A stretch of 64,000 nucleotides of DNA from Prosthecobacter gellanilyticus (GCF_007992435.1 NZ_BKAG01000021.1:46619-110618); one strand, 5' to 3'; shown: positions 51,453 through 60,965, counted from the stretch's first letter. Made by a program: numbers and translations. The notes: generated from the letters alone by a model not told the origin.

Positions 51453-53858
51453 TCAGTCCTCTTCTCGCGCCTTGCGGCCTTCGAAGCTGAGAATGACGCG
51501 GAAACCGACATCGGCGAGCTGGTCAGTGATCAAGATCTTGCGGCGGAAGGAGGCGAGCAGTTCGCGCGGCTCATAGGTGGTGAAGGAGCCACCGCGGACG
51601 ATGCCTTCATTGGCATCTGCCGCCCAGGTGTCGGACACCCACTCCCAGACGTTGCCGGCGAGATCGTACATCTGCGTGCGTGGATCAGGCTTGAAGCTGG
51701 CCACGGGTGAAGGGCCCGCATTGCCATCAGTATAACCAGCGATGGATTTTTTGCCGGAGGCATCCGCCGTCTTGTCGGCAAAGTTACCTGCTTTGGGCGG
51801 CGGGATGGCGGTGAACCCCCAAGGATAGAATCCCAGAATGGCGCCGCTGCGCGTGTCGGTGTCCCCAATCTCACGAGGCAGGTTGACCGCCATGCTCCAT
51901 TCATCATCCGTCGGCAGGCGATACTCCTGATCCGGCTCCAGCAGGCCTTTGGCACGCTCGCGATCTGTCAGCCAGCGGCAGAACTGCTCGGCTTCAGCTC
52001 GCGTGACATTCGTCACCGGCAGATCGGGTGCCTTGTCGAGATCACGATTGACCACCGGGGCCAGCTTGGAACTGCGCGCAAACTCCGCAAAGTCCTTCCG
52101 CTTCGTTTCCGTGGCGGCCAGCATGGCCTTGCCCAGCGGCACCAGTCTCATGCCGAGACTGTTGTCCCAGGGCTTGCTGAAGACCACAGCACCCGTGGCA
52201 CGCAGGCGCAGATTGAAGCTCATGGCCTGGCCTTCCTTCAGGTTGCCGCGCACGACTTCGTTCTTGTAACCCGGCAGACGCACTTCGAACTCAAACTTCT
52301 CCGCGCGTGTCTTGTCCAGGTTCAACGGTGTGCGTCCAACGATCAGTTCGCCTCTCAGCACCTCAGCTCCAGGCGGCTTGCTATCAATGCTCACCTTGCC
52401 GTAATGCATGGGCACGATCTCCGTGCGAATGGCCTGCCGTCCGGGTGTGGGCTGTGAACCCGGGACACTGACAGCACGCCAGGCGTACTCATGATCAACG
52501 TCCAGCCGTCCGCTCTGACGGTCGCGCGTGGTCATCCAGGCACAAAATGCGTCCGCATCTTCCGGAGAAACCATGATGAAGGCACGTTTTTGAGTCGCTG
52601 TAGGCTGGATCACCGTGAAGGCAGCGGCGCGGTCGGTGGCATAATAAAACGCCTGGAACTGCGCCACCTCGGCGGGCTCATCTGCCACATGGCGGTCCTT
52701 TATGAAACTGAACCACTGGCCGTAGATGTTCTGCCAGGGCTTGCCATTCTGAGGCTGGATGGGCGCGGGCGCGGGCTTCACCGGCAGCGGCAGGTCATAG
52801 GCCCAGTCATGCTGATATTTTCCCGCATGCAGCGCGGCCCCTGCCAGCGCCGAACCAATGATGGTAAAAACCGCCGCGCGCGCGAAACGGCGCATGAACT
52901 TTTCCGGACGCTTCTCGCCAACTCTTTGCAAAGCTTCCGCAAACTCACCTGCGGTTTGAAAACGCTCCTTCAGATCTGGCGCGCAGGCTTTGCAGATCAC
53001 ACGGTTCAGATCCATCCAGAACGGCCATTCGCTGTCGCTCAGATTGGAAGGGATCTCAGGGAACTCCATGCGGTCCTTCCCGCTGCTCATCTCATAGAGC
53101 ACCTTGCCGAGACTGTAGATGTCCGCCTGCGGCGTGCCTGGACCTTCCGGCGGCACGAAGCCTTCCGTGCCGACAAAGGTTCGCTCGCCCAAGGCAGCCA
53201 CGAGACCGATGTCTGCCAGTTTGCACACACCGCCGCAGAAGATGATGTTAGACGGCTTGATGTCACGGTGCGTGAGACCGTGCGTGTGCATGTAGTGCAG
53301 CGCATCCGCGAGATACACACCGGCATCACGGCAGAACACAAGGTCCAGCCGACCATGACTCTTCATGTCCGTGCCCAGCGTGCGCGGCACATAGGTCTGC
53401 AGATCCTCAAAGTTAGGCCCGGCGTCCGCATCATCCGCCAGTTCCATCACACAGTAGTAGAAACCGCGCTTCTCGTTCCAGCCCACATGCAGGATGTGCA
53501 CAAGACAGGGATGACCGCGTGAGATGGGCTCAAACTGCTGGATGCCGAGGAACTCACGCTGGAAAGTGCGGGTGAGTTCGAAGTCCTCACGCCAGACGAT
53601 CTTCACCGCGCGATACGCCCCCGTCACGCTTTGCCCCAGCCACACCTCGCCATAGGCACCCGAGCCGATGCGGCGGATCAGCGTGTAGTCCTGGATGACG
53701 ATGTCATCACGATGTGAAGGCGGACCATTCCTCTGCCGTGCAGCCGGCGTGTGCCGCGGCACCACCGGCGGAGCAGGCAGCTCCAGCATGGTGGGGTTAG
53801 GCTCCGCAGCAGGCGCTTGCGCGTCTGGTACAGGCTGGTCGGCGGGGTTGGGGGGCAT
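51453..53858 (-). CDS. Ser/Thr kinase - PEGA - FGE-sulfatase fusion
   Basis: 801 residues from the ATG at 53858; a longer frame to 53981 exists but lacks support. The kinase domain spans about 53-315: glycine loop IGSGAYGEVW at 64-73, catalytic Lys86 (AVKIV), HRDIKPSN with Asp199, DIG in place of DFG at 216-218, and a FVGTEGFVPPEG activation segment. One membrane helix (about 325-345) precedes an extracytoplasmic PEGA strand (SIDSKPPGAEVLRG) and a C-terminal FGE-sulfatase domain (RLPTDDEWSMAV, MYDLAGNVWEWVSD, GFRVIL). In this layout the FGE part is usually a sensor or binding module and not an active oxidase. It stands 88 bp before the sulfatase gene on the same strand. Confidence 0.9.
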   Translation of the reverse strand: MPPNPADQPVPDAQAPAAEPNPTMLELPAPPVVPRHTPAARQRNGPPSHRDDIVIQDYTLIRRIGSGAYGEVWLGQSVTGAYRAVKIVWREDFELTRTFQREFLGIQQFEPISRGHPCLVHILHVGWNEKRGFYYCVMELADDADAGPNFEDLQTYVPRTLGTDMKSHGRLDLVFCRDAGVYLADALHYMHTHGLTHRDIKPSNIIFCGGVCKLADIGLVAALGERTFVGTEGFVPPEGPGTPQADIYSLGKVLYEMSSGKDRMEFPEIPSNLSDSEWPFWMDLNRVICKACAPDLKERFQTAGEFAEALQRVGEKRPEKFMRRFARAAVFTIIGSALAGAALHAGKYQHDWAYDLPLPVKPAPAPIQPQNGKPWQNIYGQWFSFIKDRHVADEPAEVAQFQAFYYATDRAAAFTVIQPTATQKRAFIMVSPEDADAFCAWMTTRDRQSGRLDVDHEYAWRAVSVPGSQPTPGRQAIRTEIVPMHYGKVSIDSKPPGAEVLRGELIVGRTPLNLDKTRAEKFEFEVRLPGYKNEVVRGNLKEGQAMSFNLRLRATGAVVFSKPWDNSLGMRLVPLGKAMLAATETKRKDFAEFARSSKLAPVVNRDLDKAPDLPVTNVTRAEAEQFCRWLTDRERAKGLLEPDQEYRLPTDDEWSMAVNLPREIGDTDTRSGAILGFYPWGFTAIPPPKAGNFADKTADASGKKSIAGYTDGNAGPSPVASFKPDPRTQMYDLAGNVWEWVSDTWAADANEGIVRGGSFTTYEPRELLASFRRKILITDQLADVGFRVILSFEGRKAREED

Positions 53859-53946
53859 TCTGCGGGCGAAGATACGCAGCCGCCGCGCCCGTGACAACAT
53901 TCCTCTGTGATGTCCTGAAAATCGTTTTCGGCCTCTGCCCTCGAAC

Positions 53947-55509
53947 CTACTCCTGCTTCTTCCCTGCCCTTTTCGCCTCAAAGCTGAACGCAGCCTGAGG
54001 ATCCATGCGCTTCAGGTCCTCCTCGCTCGGTCCACCGCCAAACTGCGCCCAGTACTCCTCGGCAAAGGGGTTCAGCTTTGGCCCGACCGCCTTTTCATTG
54101 AGATCAATCTGCCCGGGCAGGGAGTTCCAAAAGGTATCATAGCTCGCCAGCATGCTCTTCACGACCTCAGGTTTGTCAGCGGCGATGTTCTTCGCCTCCG
54201 CCGGGTCTGTCTTCACATCGAAAAGCTGCCATCCTGGCGCATCAGCAGGTGCCGCAGGAGCTGCCGCAGCCTTTTTGCCCTTCGCTTTCCCCTGCCCGCC
54301 TCCGGCCTCGCTGACCAGATGATACTGGGTGGTGCGGACGCTGGCATTACGGGTCTTCGCGAGGTTATAATCCGTGCCCTTCGCCCAGCGGCCCACATGA
54401 CTGAAAAGGGTGCGATCTTCCCAGGTCGAATCAGGCTTCTCCAGAAGAGGTACAAGACTCCGCCCCTCCACCTGTTTCTCCGCTTCCGGCGTGAGAGTAG
54501 CGCCCGCGAGGGCAGCCCAGGTGCGGAAGACATCCACATGCGCGGTGAGAGCCCCGCAGTCCGCCGGAGTCAGCGTCCCCGGCCAGCGCCAGAAGGACAT
54601 GGCCCGTGTGCCGCCGATCCATGGGCTGCCTTTCGACCCGTGCATACCGGCATTGAAGACACGCACACCAGCGGTGCCGCCGTTGTCATTCATGAAGATG
54701 ACCAGCGTGTTTTTGGCGATGCCCCATTCATCGAGCTTTGCCATGAGCTTGCCGACGTTTTCGTCGATGTTGTGGAGCATGCCGAAGAAGTTCTCCGTGT
54801 CCGCGCCGAGGTTTTTACCTTCATAGAGCTTCTTGTCCTCCGGTCTCGCGATGTAGGGACCGTGCGGTGCATTCGTGGCGATGTGGCAGTAGAAGGGCTG
54901 CTTGCCTTTCACCGAATCCATCCACTTCGTGGCCTGCGCAAAGAACACGTCCGTGCAGTAGCCCTCCGTCTTTTCGAAGCGGTCATTGTGCAGGATCACT
55001 GGATTGAAATACTTGTTGTCCGGCGCATCACCACAGCTTCCCGGATAACTCTGACCAATGCCTCCACCGCCATGGATGAACTGCTCATCAAACCCGCGCT
55101 GGCTCGGACGATACGCCTTTTCATCGCCGAGGTGCCATTTCCCAAAGATGCCGTTCGTGTAGCCCGCTCCCTTTAGCACTTGCGCGATCGTGACGGCCTT
55201 CGGGTCCATGCGCTCGCGTTCTAGAATGGTGTGCGTGATGCCATTGCGAAACTCATGCCGCCCGGTCTGGATGGCGCTGCGGGTAGGCGCGCAGGTGGGG
55301 CTCACCATGAAGTCCGTGAAGCGCACGCTCTCACTGAGCAGCTTGTCCAGGTTCGGTGTCTTCAGCACCGGATTCCCATGCGCGGAGAGGTCTCCATACC
55401 CCTGGTCATCCGTGAGGATGAAAAGAATGTTCGGCTTCTTGGAAGCGATCTCAGCAGATGCCAGGGACAGGCAGGACGCTAAGGAAAGAAAGGTCAGGGC
55501 ACGGAGCAT
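53947..55509 (-). CDS. Secreted Cys-type sulfatase
   Basis: 520 residues from ATG 55509, with signal peptide MLRALTFLSLASCLSLASA. The metal-site TDDQGYGD (Asp34, Asp35) and the catalytic SPTCAPTRS, with Cys73 to be converted to formylglycine, place it in the S1 arylsulfatase family. GKWHLG and NAPHGP further support this. Typical substrates are sulfated polysaccharides. A formylglycine-generating enzyme is required; FGE-like domains occur in two neighbouring proteins, but whether they are active is open. Confidence 0.95.
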   Translation of the reverse strand: MLRALTFLSLASCLSLASAEIASKKPNILFILTDDQGYGDLSAHGNPVLKTPNLDKLLSESVRFTDFMVSPTCAPTRSAIQTGRHEFRNGITHTILERERMDPKAVTIAQVLKGAGYTNGIFGKWHLGDEKAYRPSQRGFDEQFIHGGGGIGQSYPGSCGDAPDNKYFNPVILHNDRFEKTEGYCTDVFFAQATKWMDSVKGKQPFYCHIATNAPHGPYIARPEDKKLYEGKNLGADTENFFGMLHNIDENVGKLMAKLDEWGIAKNTLVIFMNDNGGTAGVRVFNAGMHGSKGSPWIGGTRAMSFWRWPGTLTPADCGALTAHVDVFRTWAALAGATLTPEAEKQVEGRSLVPLLEKPDSTWEDRTLFSHVGRWAKGTDYNLAKTRNASVRTTQYHLVSEAGGGQGKAKGKKAAAAPAAPADAPGWQLFDVKTDPAEAKNIAADKPEVVKSMLASYDTFWNSLPGQIDLNEKAVGPKLNPFAEEYWAQFGGGPSEEDLKRMDPQAAFSFEAKRAGKKQE

Positions 55510-55573
55510 GCGCTGGAGAACGAAGGCTCCGGGGAACACATTTCGCCTCAAACACAGATCTGCGGACCAATCA

Positions 55574-56431
55574 TCAATCGAGTGACGACTTCGGATCCAG
55601 CGCATCACGCAGACCGTCACCGATCAGGTTCAAAGCGAGCAGGGTGAGCGTGAAGAACACACTGGGGCCAATGAGCATCCAGGGATAGACAGCCATGCTT
55701 GCGGCACCTTCGCTGATCAGCACGCCCCAGCTGGCATCCGGTGGCTGGATGCCGAGGCCGAGGAAGCTCAGCGTGGCCTCCAGCAGCATGACTCCAGGCA
55801 CGGTGAGGCTGGCGTAGATGATGACCGGACCCATGACATTCGGCAGCATGTGCTTGAAGAGAATGTGCCAGAAGCCAGCACCTGCGGCACGTGCGGCCTG
55901 GACGAACTCCAAATTCTTCAGCGACAGCACCTGGCCGCGCACCACGCGTGACATGGTGAGCCACTCCACGGCACCAATGGCCACGAAGATGAGCTCAAAC
56001 TTCCGTCCGAAAATGACAACGAGCAGAATCACGAAGGTGATGAAGGGAAAGGCGTAAAGCACATCCACCACACGCATCATGAAAGCATCCAGACGACGAC
56101 CGGACAGACCTGCAATCAATCCATAACCCACTCCAATGATCGTGGCGACGGCTGTGGCGAGAGCGCCCACAAGCAAGGAGATTCGGCCACCCACCATGAT
56201 GCGGGTGGCGAGATCACGCCCCAGAGGATCTGTGCCCAGCCAGTGATCACCCTGTGGAGGAACTGCTTTTAGCTCCAGGTCCTGGCTATTTGGATCGTAG
56301 TGGGAAAGCAAGGGTCCAACCACACAGGTGACGATCATCACTCCAAGAACGATCATCGCCGCCACGGTCACCTTCGAACGAGTGAGTCGCTGCCATGCCT
56401 GCTGCCAGGGGGATTTGGAAAGGCCGCTCAT
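55574..56431 (-). CDS. Peptide-type ABC transporter permease (OppC/DppC-like)
   Basis: 285 residues. An N-terminal membrane segment is followed by the characteristic soluble loop with HWLGTDPLGRDLATR, then five membrane helices with the EAA-type loop EFVQAARAAGAGFWHILFKH that contacts the ATPase. It pairs with the OppB-like permease upstream, overlapping by four bases (ATGA). No ATPase or substrate-binding protein lies in the window. Likely substrates are oligopeptides, nickel or sugars, as family members vary. Confidence 0.92.
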   Translation of the reverse strand: MSGLSKSPWQQAWQRLTRSKVTVAAMIVLGVMIVTCVVGPLLSHYDPNSQDLELKAVPPQGDHWLGTDPLGRDLATRIMVGGRISLLVGALATAVATIIGVGYGLIAGLSGRRLDAFMMRVVDVLYAFPFITFVILLVVIFGRKFELIFVAIGAVEWLTMSRVVRGQVLSLKNLEFVQAARAAGAGFWHILFKHMLPNVMGPVIIYASLTVPGVMLLEATLSFLGLGIQPPDASWGVLISEGAASMAVYPWMLIGPSVFFTLTLLALNLIGDGLRDALDPKSSLD

Positions 56432-57348
56432 TCTCTGAGACTGATTCTGGGATTAAGCAGCGCCTGCACGACATCCACGAGCAGATTGAAAGTCACGATC
56501 ATGAGCGCGTAAAAGGCCGCAGTGGCCATGGTGAGCTCGTCGTTGCCGTTCTGCGCCGCTGCGACAAAATGCTGTCCGAGTCCGGGAAGCTGAAAAACGT
56601 TCTCAGTCACGATGGAACCCGTCATCAAACCCGCCGCCGTGGGACCAAGGAAGTTCAACACCGGCAGGCAGGCCAGTTTGAAGGCGTGACGGAAGACCAC
56701 CGCGCTTTCCGAAGCGCCCTTGGCTCGCGCCGTGCGGATGAACTCCTGGGCGAGCGTCTCGCGCAAACCACCCCGTGTCAGCCTGGCGATGTAAGCGCTG
56801 TAAATGATGCCGAGAGTCACTGCGGGCAACACCCAGTCGTCCGCATCGAACCATCCTGAGGCATTGAACCATCGCAGCTTCAGGCCAAAGACCAGGGCAA
56901 TCAGCGGGCCAAGAACCAAGCTCGGCGTGCAAACGCCAAACGTCGCCATGATCATGCTTGCACGATCTTCTAGCGAATGCGGCCGCAAGGCCGCAAGCGC
57001 CCCCACCGGAATGCCAATGGTCAAGGCAATGGCCAGCGCCGCGAGACCGACCTGCGCAGATACCGGAAAGGCCTGGATAATCACCTCATCCACACCACGT
57101 CCGGGCAACTTCAGCATCGGAGGAAAGTCAAAGGTGGCAAAATTGGCGATGTGGCGGCCAAGCTGCACCGGCCAGGGCTTATCAAGGCCTAACAACGCCT
57201 TCCGCTGCTTGAGAATATGCTCCTGGACATGGCGTTCACTCTCAAGAGGGTCGCCAGGCTTCAACTTCACCATGATAAACGTGATGCAGAGCACGCTGAA
57301 GATGACAGCGATGCCCTGGATGACGCGACTGAGGAGGAAACGAAGCAT
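56428..57348 (-). CDS. Peptide-type ABC transporter permease (OppB/DppB-like)
   Basis: 306 residues, starting MLRFLLSRVIQGIAVIFSVL. It has an LGLDKPWPVQ loop, six predicted helices, and an EAA loop reading EFIRTARAKGASESAVVFRH. It is the first gene of the pair and begins 43 bp after the NTF2-like gene ends. The operon partner is the OppC-like permease. Confidence 0.93.
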   Translation of the reverse strand: MLRFLLSRVIQGIAVIFSVLCITFIMVKLKPGDPLESERHVQEHILKQRKALLGLDKPWPVQLGRHIANFATFDFPPMLKLPGRGVDEVIIQAFPVSAQVGLAALAIALTIGIPVGALAALRPHSLEDRASMIMATFGVCTPSLVLGPLIALVFGLKLRWFNASGWFDADDWVLPAVTLGIIYSAYIARLTRGGLRETLAQEFIRTARAKGASESAVVFRHAFKLACLPVLNFLGPTAAGLMTGSIVTENVFQLPGLGQHFVAAAQNGNDELTMATAAFYALMIVTFNLLVDVVQALLNPRISLRE

Positions 57349-57390
57349 GAATGCGACCGGACATTAACGACAGAACGACTGCCAGAGCAA

Positions 57391-57888
57391 TCAGAGTTGT
57401 GGCACGTGCAGGCCGTCATTGTGGATTTGCACGATGCGCCAGTCCCAGGGCCAGGGTCCCTTCTTATGCCAGTGGAAGAACCATGGTTCCTCGATGCTGT
57501 TCACCTGGGCGACGACCATGTCACTGATCCCGAGGCCCTTGCCTTCCACGCGAATCTTCATCTTCACCATGGCGAGACCTGGCACGGCCTGAAGCTGCAC
57601 GATCTCGGGCTTGATGGTGAGGCTCAAGAAGCTCCCCAGCGCCTGCTGTGCATCCTGCACGGCACTGTCGCGATCATGGCCATAATCATCCGCATAGTCA
57701 TCCGTGAGCATGGCCTTCACATCATCCCAATCCCGTTCTTCAAGGGCGAGCAAAAAGGCCTGCTGTCGGTCGCGGATCTGATCCGCCGGAGATCTGCCAA
57801 AGGCCCACCAACCAAACCAACTGAGAGAGATGAGCAGTATGACACTGCCGAGGACAATGTAAGAGCGGGGGGACATAAATCCGAGCAT
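57391..57888 (-). CDS. Membrane-anchored NTF2-like protein
   Basis: 165 residues. One N-terminal membrane helix (about 9-28: YIVLGSVILLISLSWFGWW) is followed by an alpha/beta NTF2/SnoaL-like domain (RQQAFLLALEERDWDDVKAML ... WFFHWHKKGPWPWDWRIVQIHNDG). The start at 57888 is uncertain; ATG 57876 is equally plausible. It reads on the same strand as the transporter genes. Role unknown, possibly envelope-located. Confidence 0.72.
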   Translation of the reverse strand: MLGFMSPRSYIVLGSVILLISLSWFGWWAFGRSPADQIRDRQQAFLLALEERDWDDVKAMLTDDYADDYGHDRDSAVQDAQQALGSFLSLTIKPEIVQLQAVPGLAMVKMKIRVEGKGLGISDMVVAQVNSIEEPWFFHWHKKGPWPWDWRIVQIHNDGLHVPQL

Positions 57889-57933
57889 GAAATGGCCGCC
57901 GGGTGAGTGTCAATGCCACGTGACACACAGGCA

Positions 57934-57963
57934 CAAAAAAGCGGGGACTCACGTCCCCGCTTT
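57934..57963 (-). terminator. Rho-independent terminator of the cytochrome/FGE gene
   Basis: The 11-bp stem AAAGCGGGGAC/GTCCCCGCTTT closes the loop GTGA and is followed, on the minus strand, by a T tract and GTGCC. It is 27 bp downstream of the stop. Confidence 0.9.
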
Positions 57964-57990
57964 CGCAAATTTTGTTCAATGAATGGCGGA

Positions 57991-59733
57991 CTATTCCTTG
58001 GCCACGCCATTGTTCCAGGCGGAGTACATTTCCTCCACCGTCGGGATCTCCAGCGGGCGGACGATGCGGAAGCCGAGCCAGGTCGCATCCGTCAGATACC
58101 AGATGCTCTTCGGAAGCTGCGGGTCCTGCTGCTTCCAGCCGGGCTCGGAAGCACGACGTGCGCCGCTGCGGAGCATTTCCGGATCGTCATCGTAGTGACC
58201 ACCACGGGCGACATGCGGATACGGTGTCTTGGACTTGATCCAGGTATTGCCAAGCGAGCCGGTGGCAGCATCTGCGGCCCAGCTCTTGTAAGTGCCGTCG
58301 CTGTATTGGTCGAGCGTCCACTCGCAGACGTTGCCGTAGATGTCGTAGAGGCCCCATGGGTTCGGCTTTTTCTTGCCGACCACGCTGTACTGGAAGTTCG
58401 GGGCGTTCTCAAAGAACCAGGCGTAGTCTTTCAGCTGCGCGGCATCATCGCCGAAGAAGTAGGCGGTCTTGGTGCCGGCACGAGCCGCGTATTCCCACTC
58501 GGCTTCTGTCGGCAGACGGTAGAAGTGACCAGTCTGTGCGCTGAGCCATTGGCAATATTTGTTCGCGGCATGCTGCGTCATGCAGATGGCCGGGAAGCCA
58601 TTGCGGCCCATGCCGAAGTCCATCGGCTGATACGGCGGTGTGGGCTGGGAGATCAGTGTCTCGGGCTTGTCTGTCGGTGCCCAGACCTTGCGGCTGCCGT
58701 CCTTGTTACGGCCTTCGCTGGTGAGTTGATAAGGCTCGTATTCATCCCAGGTGATTTCGTATTTGCCGATCCAGAAGGGCTTGATGTTCTTCTTCACCTG
58801 CGGGCCTTCGTCTTCAATGCGTCCAGCTTCACCTTCTGGAGTGCCCATGGTGAACTCCCCCCCCTTGATGGCGACCATGGAGTAGGCAGCACCTGTGGAA
58901 GGCACCTTGCTGTCATAGCTCTTCATCTCGCCCTCGGCCTTTTCCTTCGAGGTCTGCACGATGAGCGCATGAATCTTCTTCACCAGTTCCAGCGTGTCTG
59001 GATTGTTCGTGGCCACAGCCCCTTTTTCCTTGGCCTTGAGAGTCACATCATCCGGCCACGCCGCACCTTGCTCGATCCAGCCTTTCAGCAGGGCGATCTC
59101 TTCCTTCTTCAGCGGACCACCGCTCTTCTTCGGCGGCATGAGCTCATCTTCATCCTCACCGAGGGTCGTCAGATGATAGACGGCGCTTTTCGTGAGATTG
59201 AAGGGGACGATGTTCGGCGCGCTTTCGCCGGTTTCAAAAGCCTGCTTCTTCGTGCTGACGATCCATTCACCCTTGTCCTTCTCCGGGTTGTGGCAGCTCA
59301 CGCAGTTCTGTTCCAGGATCGGCTGGATGTGCTTCACGAAATCGATGCGCGGCTTCACGGCCAGGGTCACACCGGCGGGCCAGTCAGCACCCTGCTCGAT
59401 CCAGCCTTTGATGACTTCGATCTGAGTCTTGTCCAGCAGCCCTTCCTTCGACGGAGGCATGACCATGTCATCGTCATGCCCAAGGATCAGAGTGGAGTAG
59501 ATAGCGCTCTTTTTGAGATCGCCCGCGGTGAGGCCGGGGCCGTTCTCATTGCCCTTGATCATGTCTTCCTTCGTATGGAGACGGAAGTCGCCTTTGTCCT
59601 TCTCCGCGCCGTGACAGTGAGTACAGGCAGCTTCGAGGATGGGCTTCACTTGAGTGTTGAAGTCCACTTTGTCAGCCGCGGCGGCAGGAAGCGCGAGCGC
59701 GGCAAGGAGGAACGGTGTGCGTAACGGAATCAT
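57991..59733 (-). CDS. Dihaem c-type cytochrome fused to an FGE-sulfatase domain
   Basis: 580 residues from ATG 59733 with signal peptide MIPLRTPFLLAALALPAAAA. Two PSCyt1-type haem segments follow: CTHCH at 37-41 and CVSCH at 144-148, each trailed by a MPP motif (VMPPSKEG, LMPPKKSG) that probably supplies the Met ligand. The C-terminal half (about 265-570) is FGE-sulfatase-like: GGEFTMGTPEGE, YRLPTEAEWEYAARAGT, GLYDIYGNVCEWTLD, GFRIVRPL. The combination is common in Planctomycetes and Verrucomicrobia, where the FGE part may act as a lectin-like or structural module. It could transfer electrons during polysaccharide processing; this is inference. Confidence 0.9.
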   Translation of the reverse strand: MIPLRTPFLLAALALPAAAADKVDFNTQVKPILEAACTHCHGAEKDKGDFRLHTKEDMIKGNENGPGLTAGDLKKSAIYSTLILGHDDDMVMPPSKEGLLDKTQIEVIKGWIEQGADWPAGVTLAVKPRIDFVKHIQPILEQNCVSCHNPEKDKGEWIVSTKKQAFETGESAPNIVPFNLTKSAVYHLTTLGEDEDELMPPKKSGGPLKKEEIALLKGWIEQGAAWPDDVTLKAKEKGAVATNNPDTLELVKKIHALIVQTSKEKAEGEMKSYDSKVPSTGAAYSMVAIKGGEFTMGTPEGEAGRIEDEGPQVKKNIKPFWIGKYEITWDEYEPYQLTSEGRNKDGSRKVWAPTDKPETLISQPTPPYQPMDFGMGRNGFPAICMTQHAANKYCQWLSAQTGHFYRLPTEAEWEYAARAGTKTAYFFGDDAAQLKDYAWFFENAPNFQYSVVGKKKPNPWGLYDIYGNVCEWTLDQYSDGTYKSWAADAATGSLGNTWIKSKTPYPHVARGGHYDDDPEMLRSGARRASEPGWKQQDPQLPKSIWYLTDATWLGFRIVRPLEIPTVEEMYSAWNNGVAKE

Positions 59734-59910
59734 GGCAGGGGTGGTTGGAAAGTCTTTAGACGGCTGGAGCGGGCCTGAAAACCGAAAAGTTGCACCCTTA
59801 GGCCCCGCCGAACGAGACGCACCTCTATCGTTGGGTCTCGAAAAAACATCGCTGCGCACTGTGACAGTAACGGCCACACCCCTCAATTCGAAGCCCGCAT
59901 TGCTGAAGCC

Positions 59911-60522
59911 TCAAGCCGCGGCAGCCAGCTGTGCCTTCACCAGCTCACGCACGTATTTGCCGAGCATGTCGAACTCCACGTTAAGCCGGGCTCCGGTCTT
60001 CTTCGTGTGCAGATTGGTGATCTGGAAGGTATGCGGGATGATCCAGCAGGTCACACTCTTCTCCGAAACCTCAGCGGCGGTAAGGGAGATGCCATCCAGA
60101 CAGATGGAACCTTTCGGAATAACCAGACCGCGATGCTCGGCAGGCAGCTCGACCTCCAGGCGATGGTCCTGACCGTGCTCGCTCCAATCTAAAATGCGCA
60201 CGGTGGCATCCACATGCCCCTGTACAATATGGCCGCCGAAGCGGGCGCCCATCGCCATGGCGCGCTCGAGATTGACCAAGCTGCCGGTTTCGAGATCGCC
60301 CAGGCTGGTGACGCGCAGGGTCTGCATAAGCAGGTCAAACGAGGCGGTCTGAGCCACGGGATCCTTGGCCGTGACGGTAAGACAGCAGCCGTTCACGGAC
60401 ACACTTTCACCATCGGTCAGCTCTGCGGCCATGGGGCCGACCTGCAGGGTCAGGCGGGCACTTTCGCCGCGGGGTTCGAGACTGAGGACGGTGCCAGTGG
60501 ATTCGACGAGGCCGGTAAACAT
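59911..60522 (-). CDS. ribE: Riboflavin synthase alpha chain
   Basis: 203 residues. MFTGLVESTG opens the first lumazine-binding barrel and GGHIVQGHVD the second; the two halves resemble each other, as the family requires. It converts two 6,7-dimethyl-8-ribityllumazine molecules into riboflavin. No FMN riboswitch was found upstream and no other rib gene is in the window. Confidence 0.96.
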   Translation of the reverse strand: MFTGLVESTGTVLSLEPRGESARLTLQVGPMAAELTDGESVSVNGCCLTVTAKDPVAQTASFDLLMQTLRVTSLGDLETGSLVNLERAMAMGARFGGHIVQGHVDATVRILDWSEHGQDHRLEVELPAEHRGLVIPKGSICLDGISLTAAEVSEKSVTCWIIPHTFQITNLHTKKTGARLNVEFDMLGKYVRELVKAQLAAAA

Positions 60523-60658
60523 GAGGTTGTGTAGAGCGAGGCCTCACCAAAGGCAAGCCAGCAGCCGCTGTGAATATGCCCTTGATTCGCTGCGGGATGG
60601 TGCCACTCTCCGGGCCAATTTTTCCAGTAACCAAACTAACCAACGACCTAACAAACAC

Positions 60659-60892
60659 ATGGGCCAGCAACTCAACAAGATCATCAAACGCCGTCGCCGT
60701 AAAGCCTACGTCGCCCGCAAGAAGGCACTCGCCAAATCTGGCGCCGACCGCAAAACCGCCGCCGCGAAGAAGCCTGCCGCCAAGAAGGCCACCGCTGCCA
60801 AGAAGCCTGCTGCCAAGAAAGCTCCTGCCGCCAAGCCTGCCGCCGCTCCAGTGGTCGAAACCCCAGCTGCTGAGGCTCCTGCCGCTGAATAA
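60659..60892 (+). CDS. Lys/Ala-rich small basic protein, histone-H1-like tail
   Basis: 77 residues starting MGQQLNKIIKRRRRKAYV, then AKKPAAKKA-type repeats, and ending in an acidic PAAE tail. The basic N-terminus and Ala-Lys-Lys-Pro repeats resemble bacterial histone H1-like or nucleic-acid-binding tails. A short MGQxL-KR-type protein upstream of rpsP is a verrucomicrobial feature I believe recurs, but I cannot confirm it. It probably binds RNA or DNA. It is 170 bp upstream of rpsP on the same strand. Confidence 0.72.
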   Translation: MGQQLNKIIKRRRRKAYVARKKALAKSGADRKTAAAKKPAAKKATAAKKPAAKKAPAAKPAAAPVVETPAAEAPAAE

Positions 60893-60965
60893 ACCCTCCT
60901 GAGCGAGGTGTTTTTGACTGTGCGGCGCTGCCTCTGAGATTCTCAGAAACGCGGTGCTGGCTGAC

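Noticed and set aside
57907..59724. 605-codon plus-strand frame antisense to the cytochrome/FGE gene
   Set aside because: Antisense shadow; its translation lacks motifs, and the minus-strand gene has clear CxxCH and FGE motifs.
59734..60660. FMN riboswitch associated with ribE
   Set aside because: No RFN-like conserved core is visible upstream of the ribE start at 60522.
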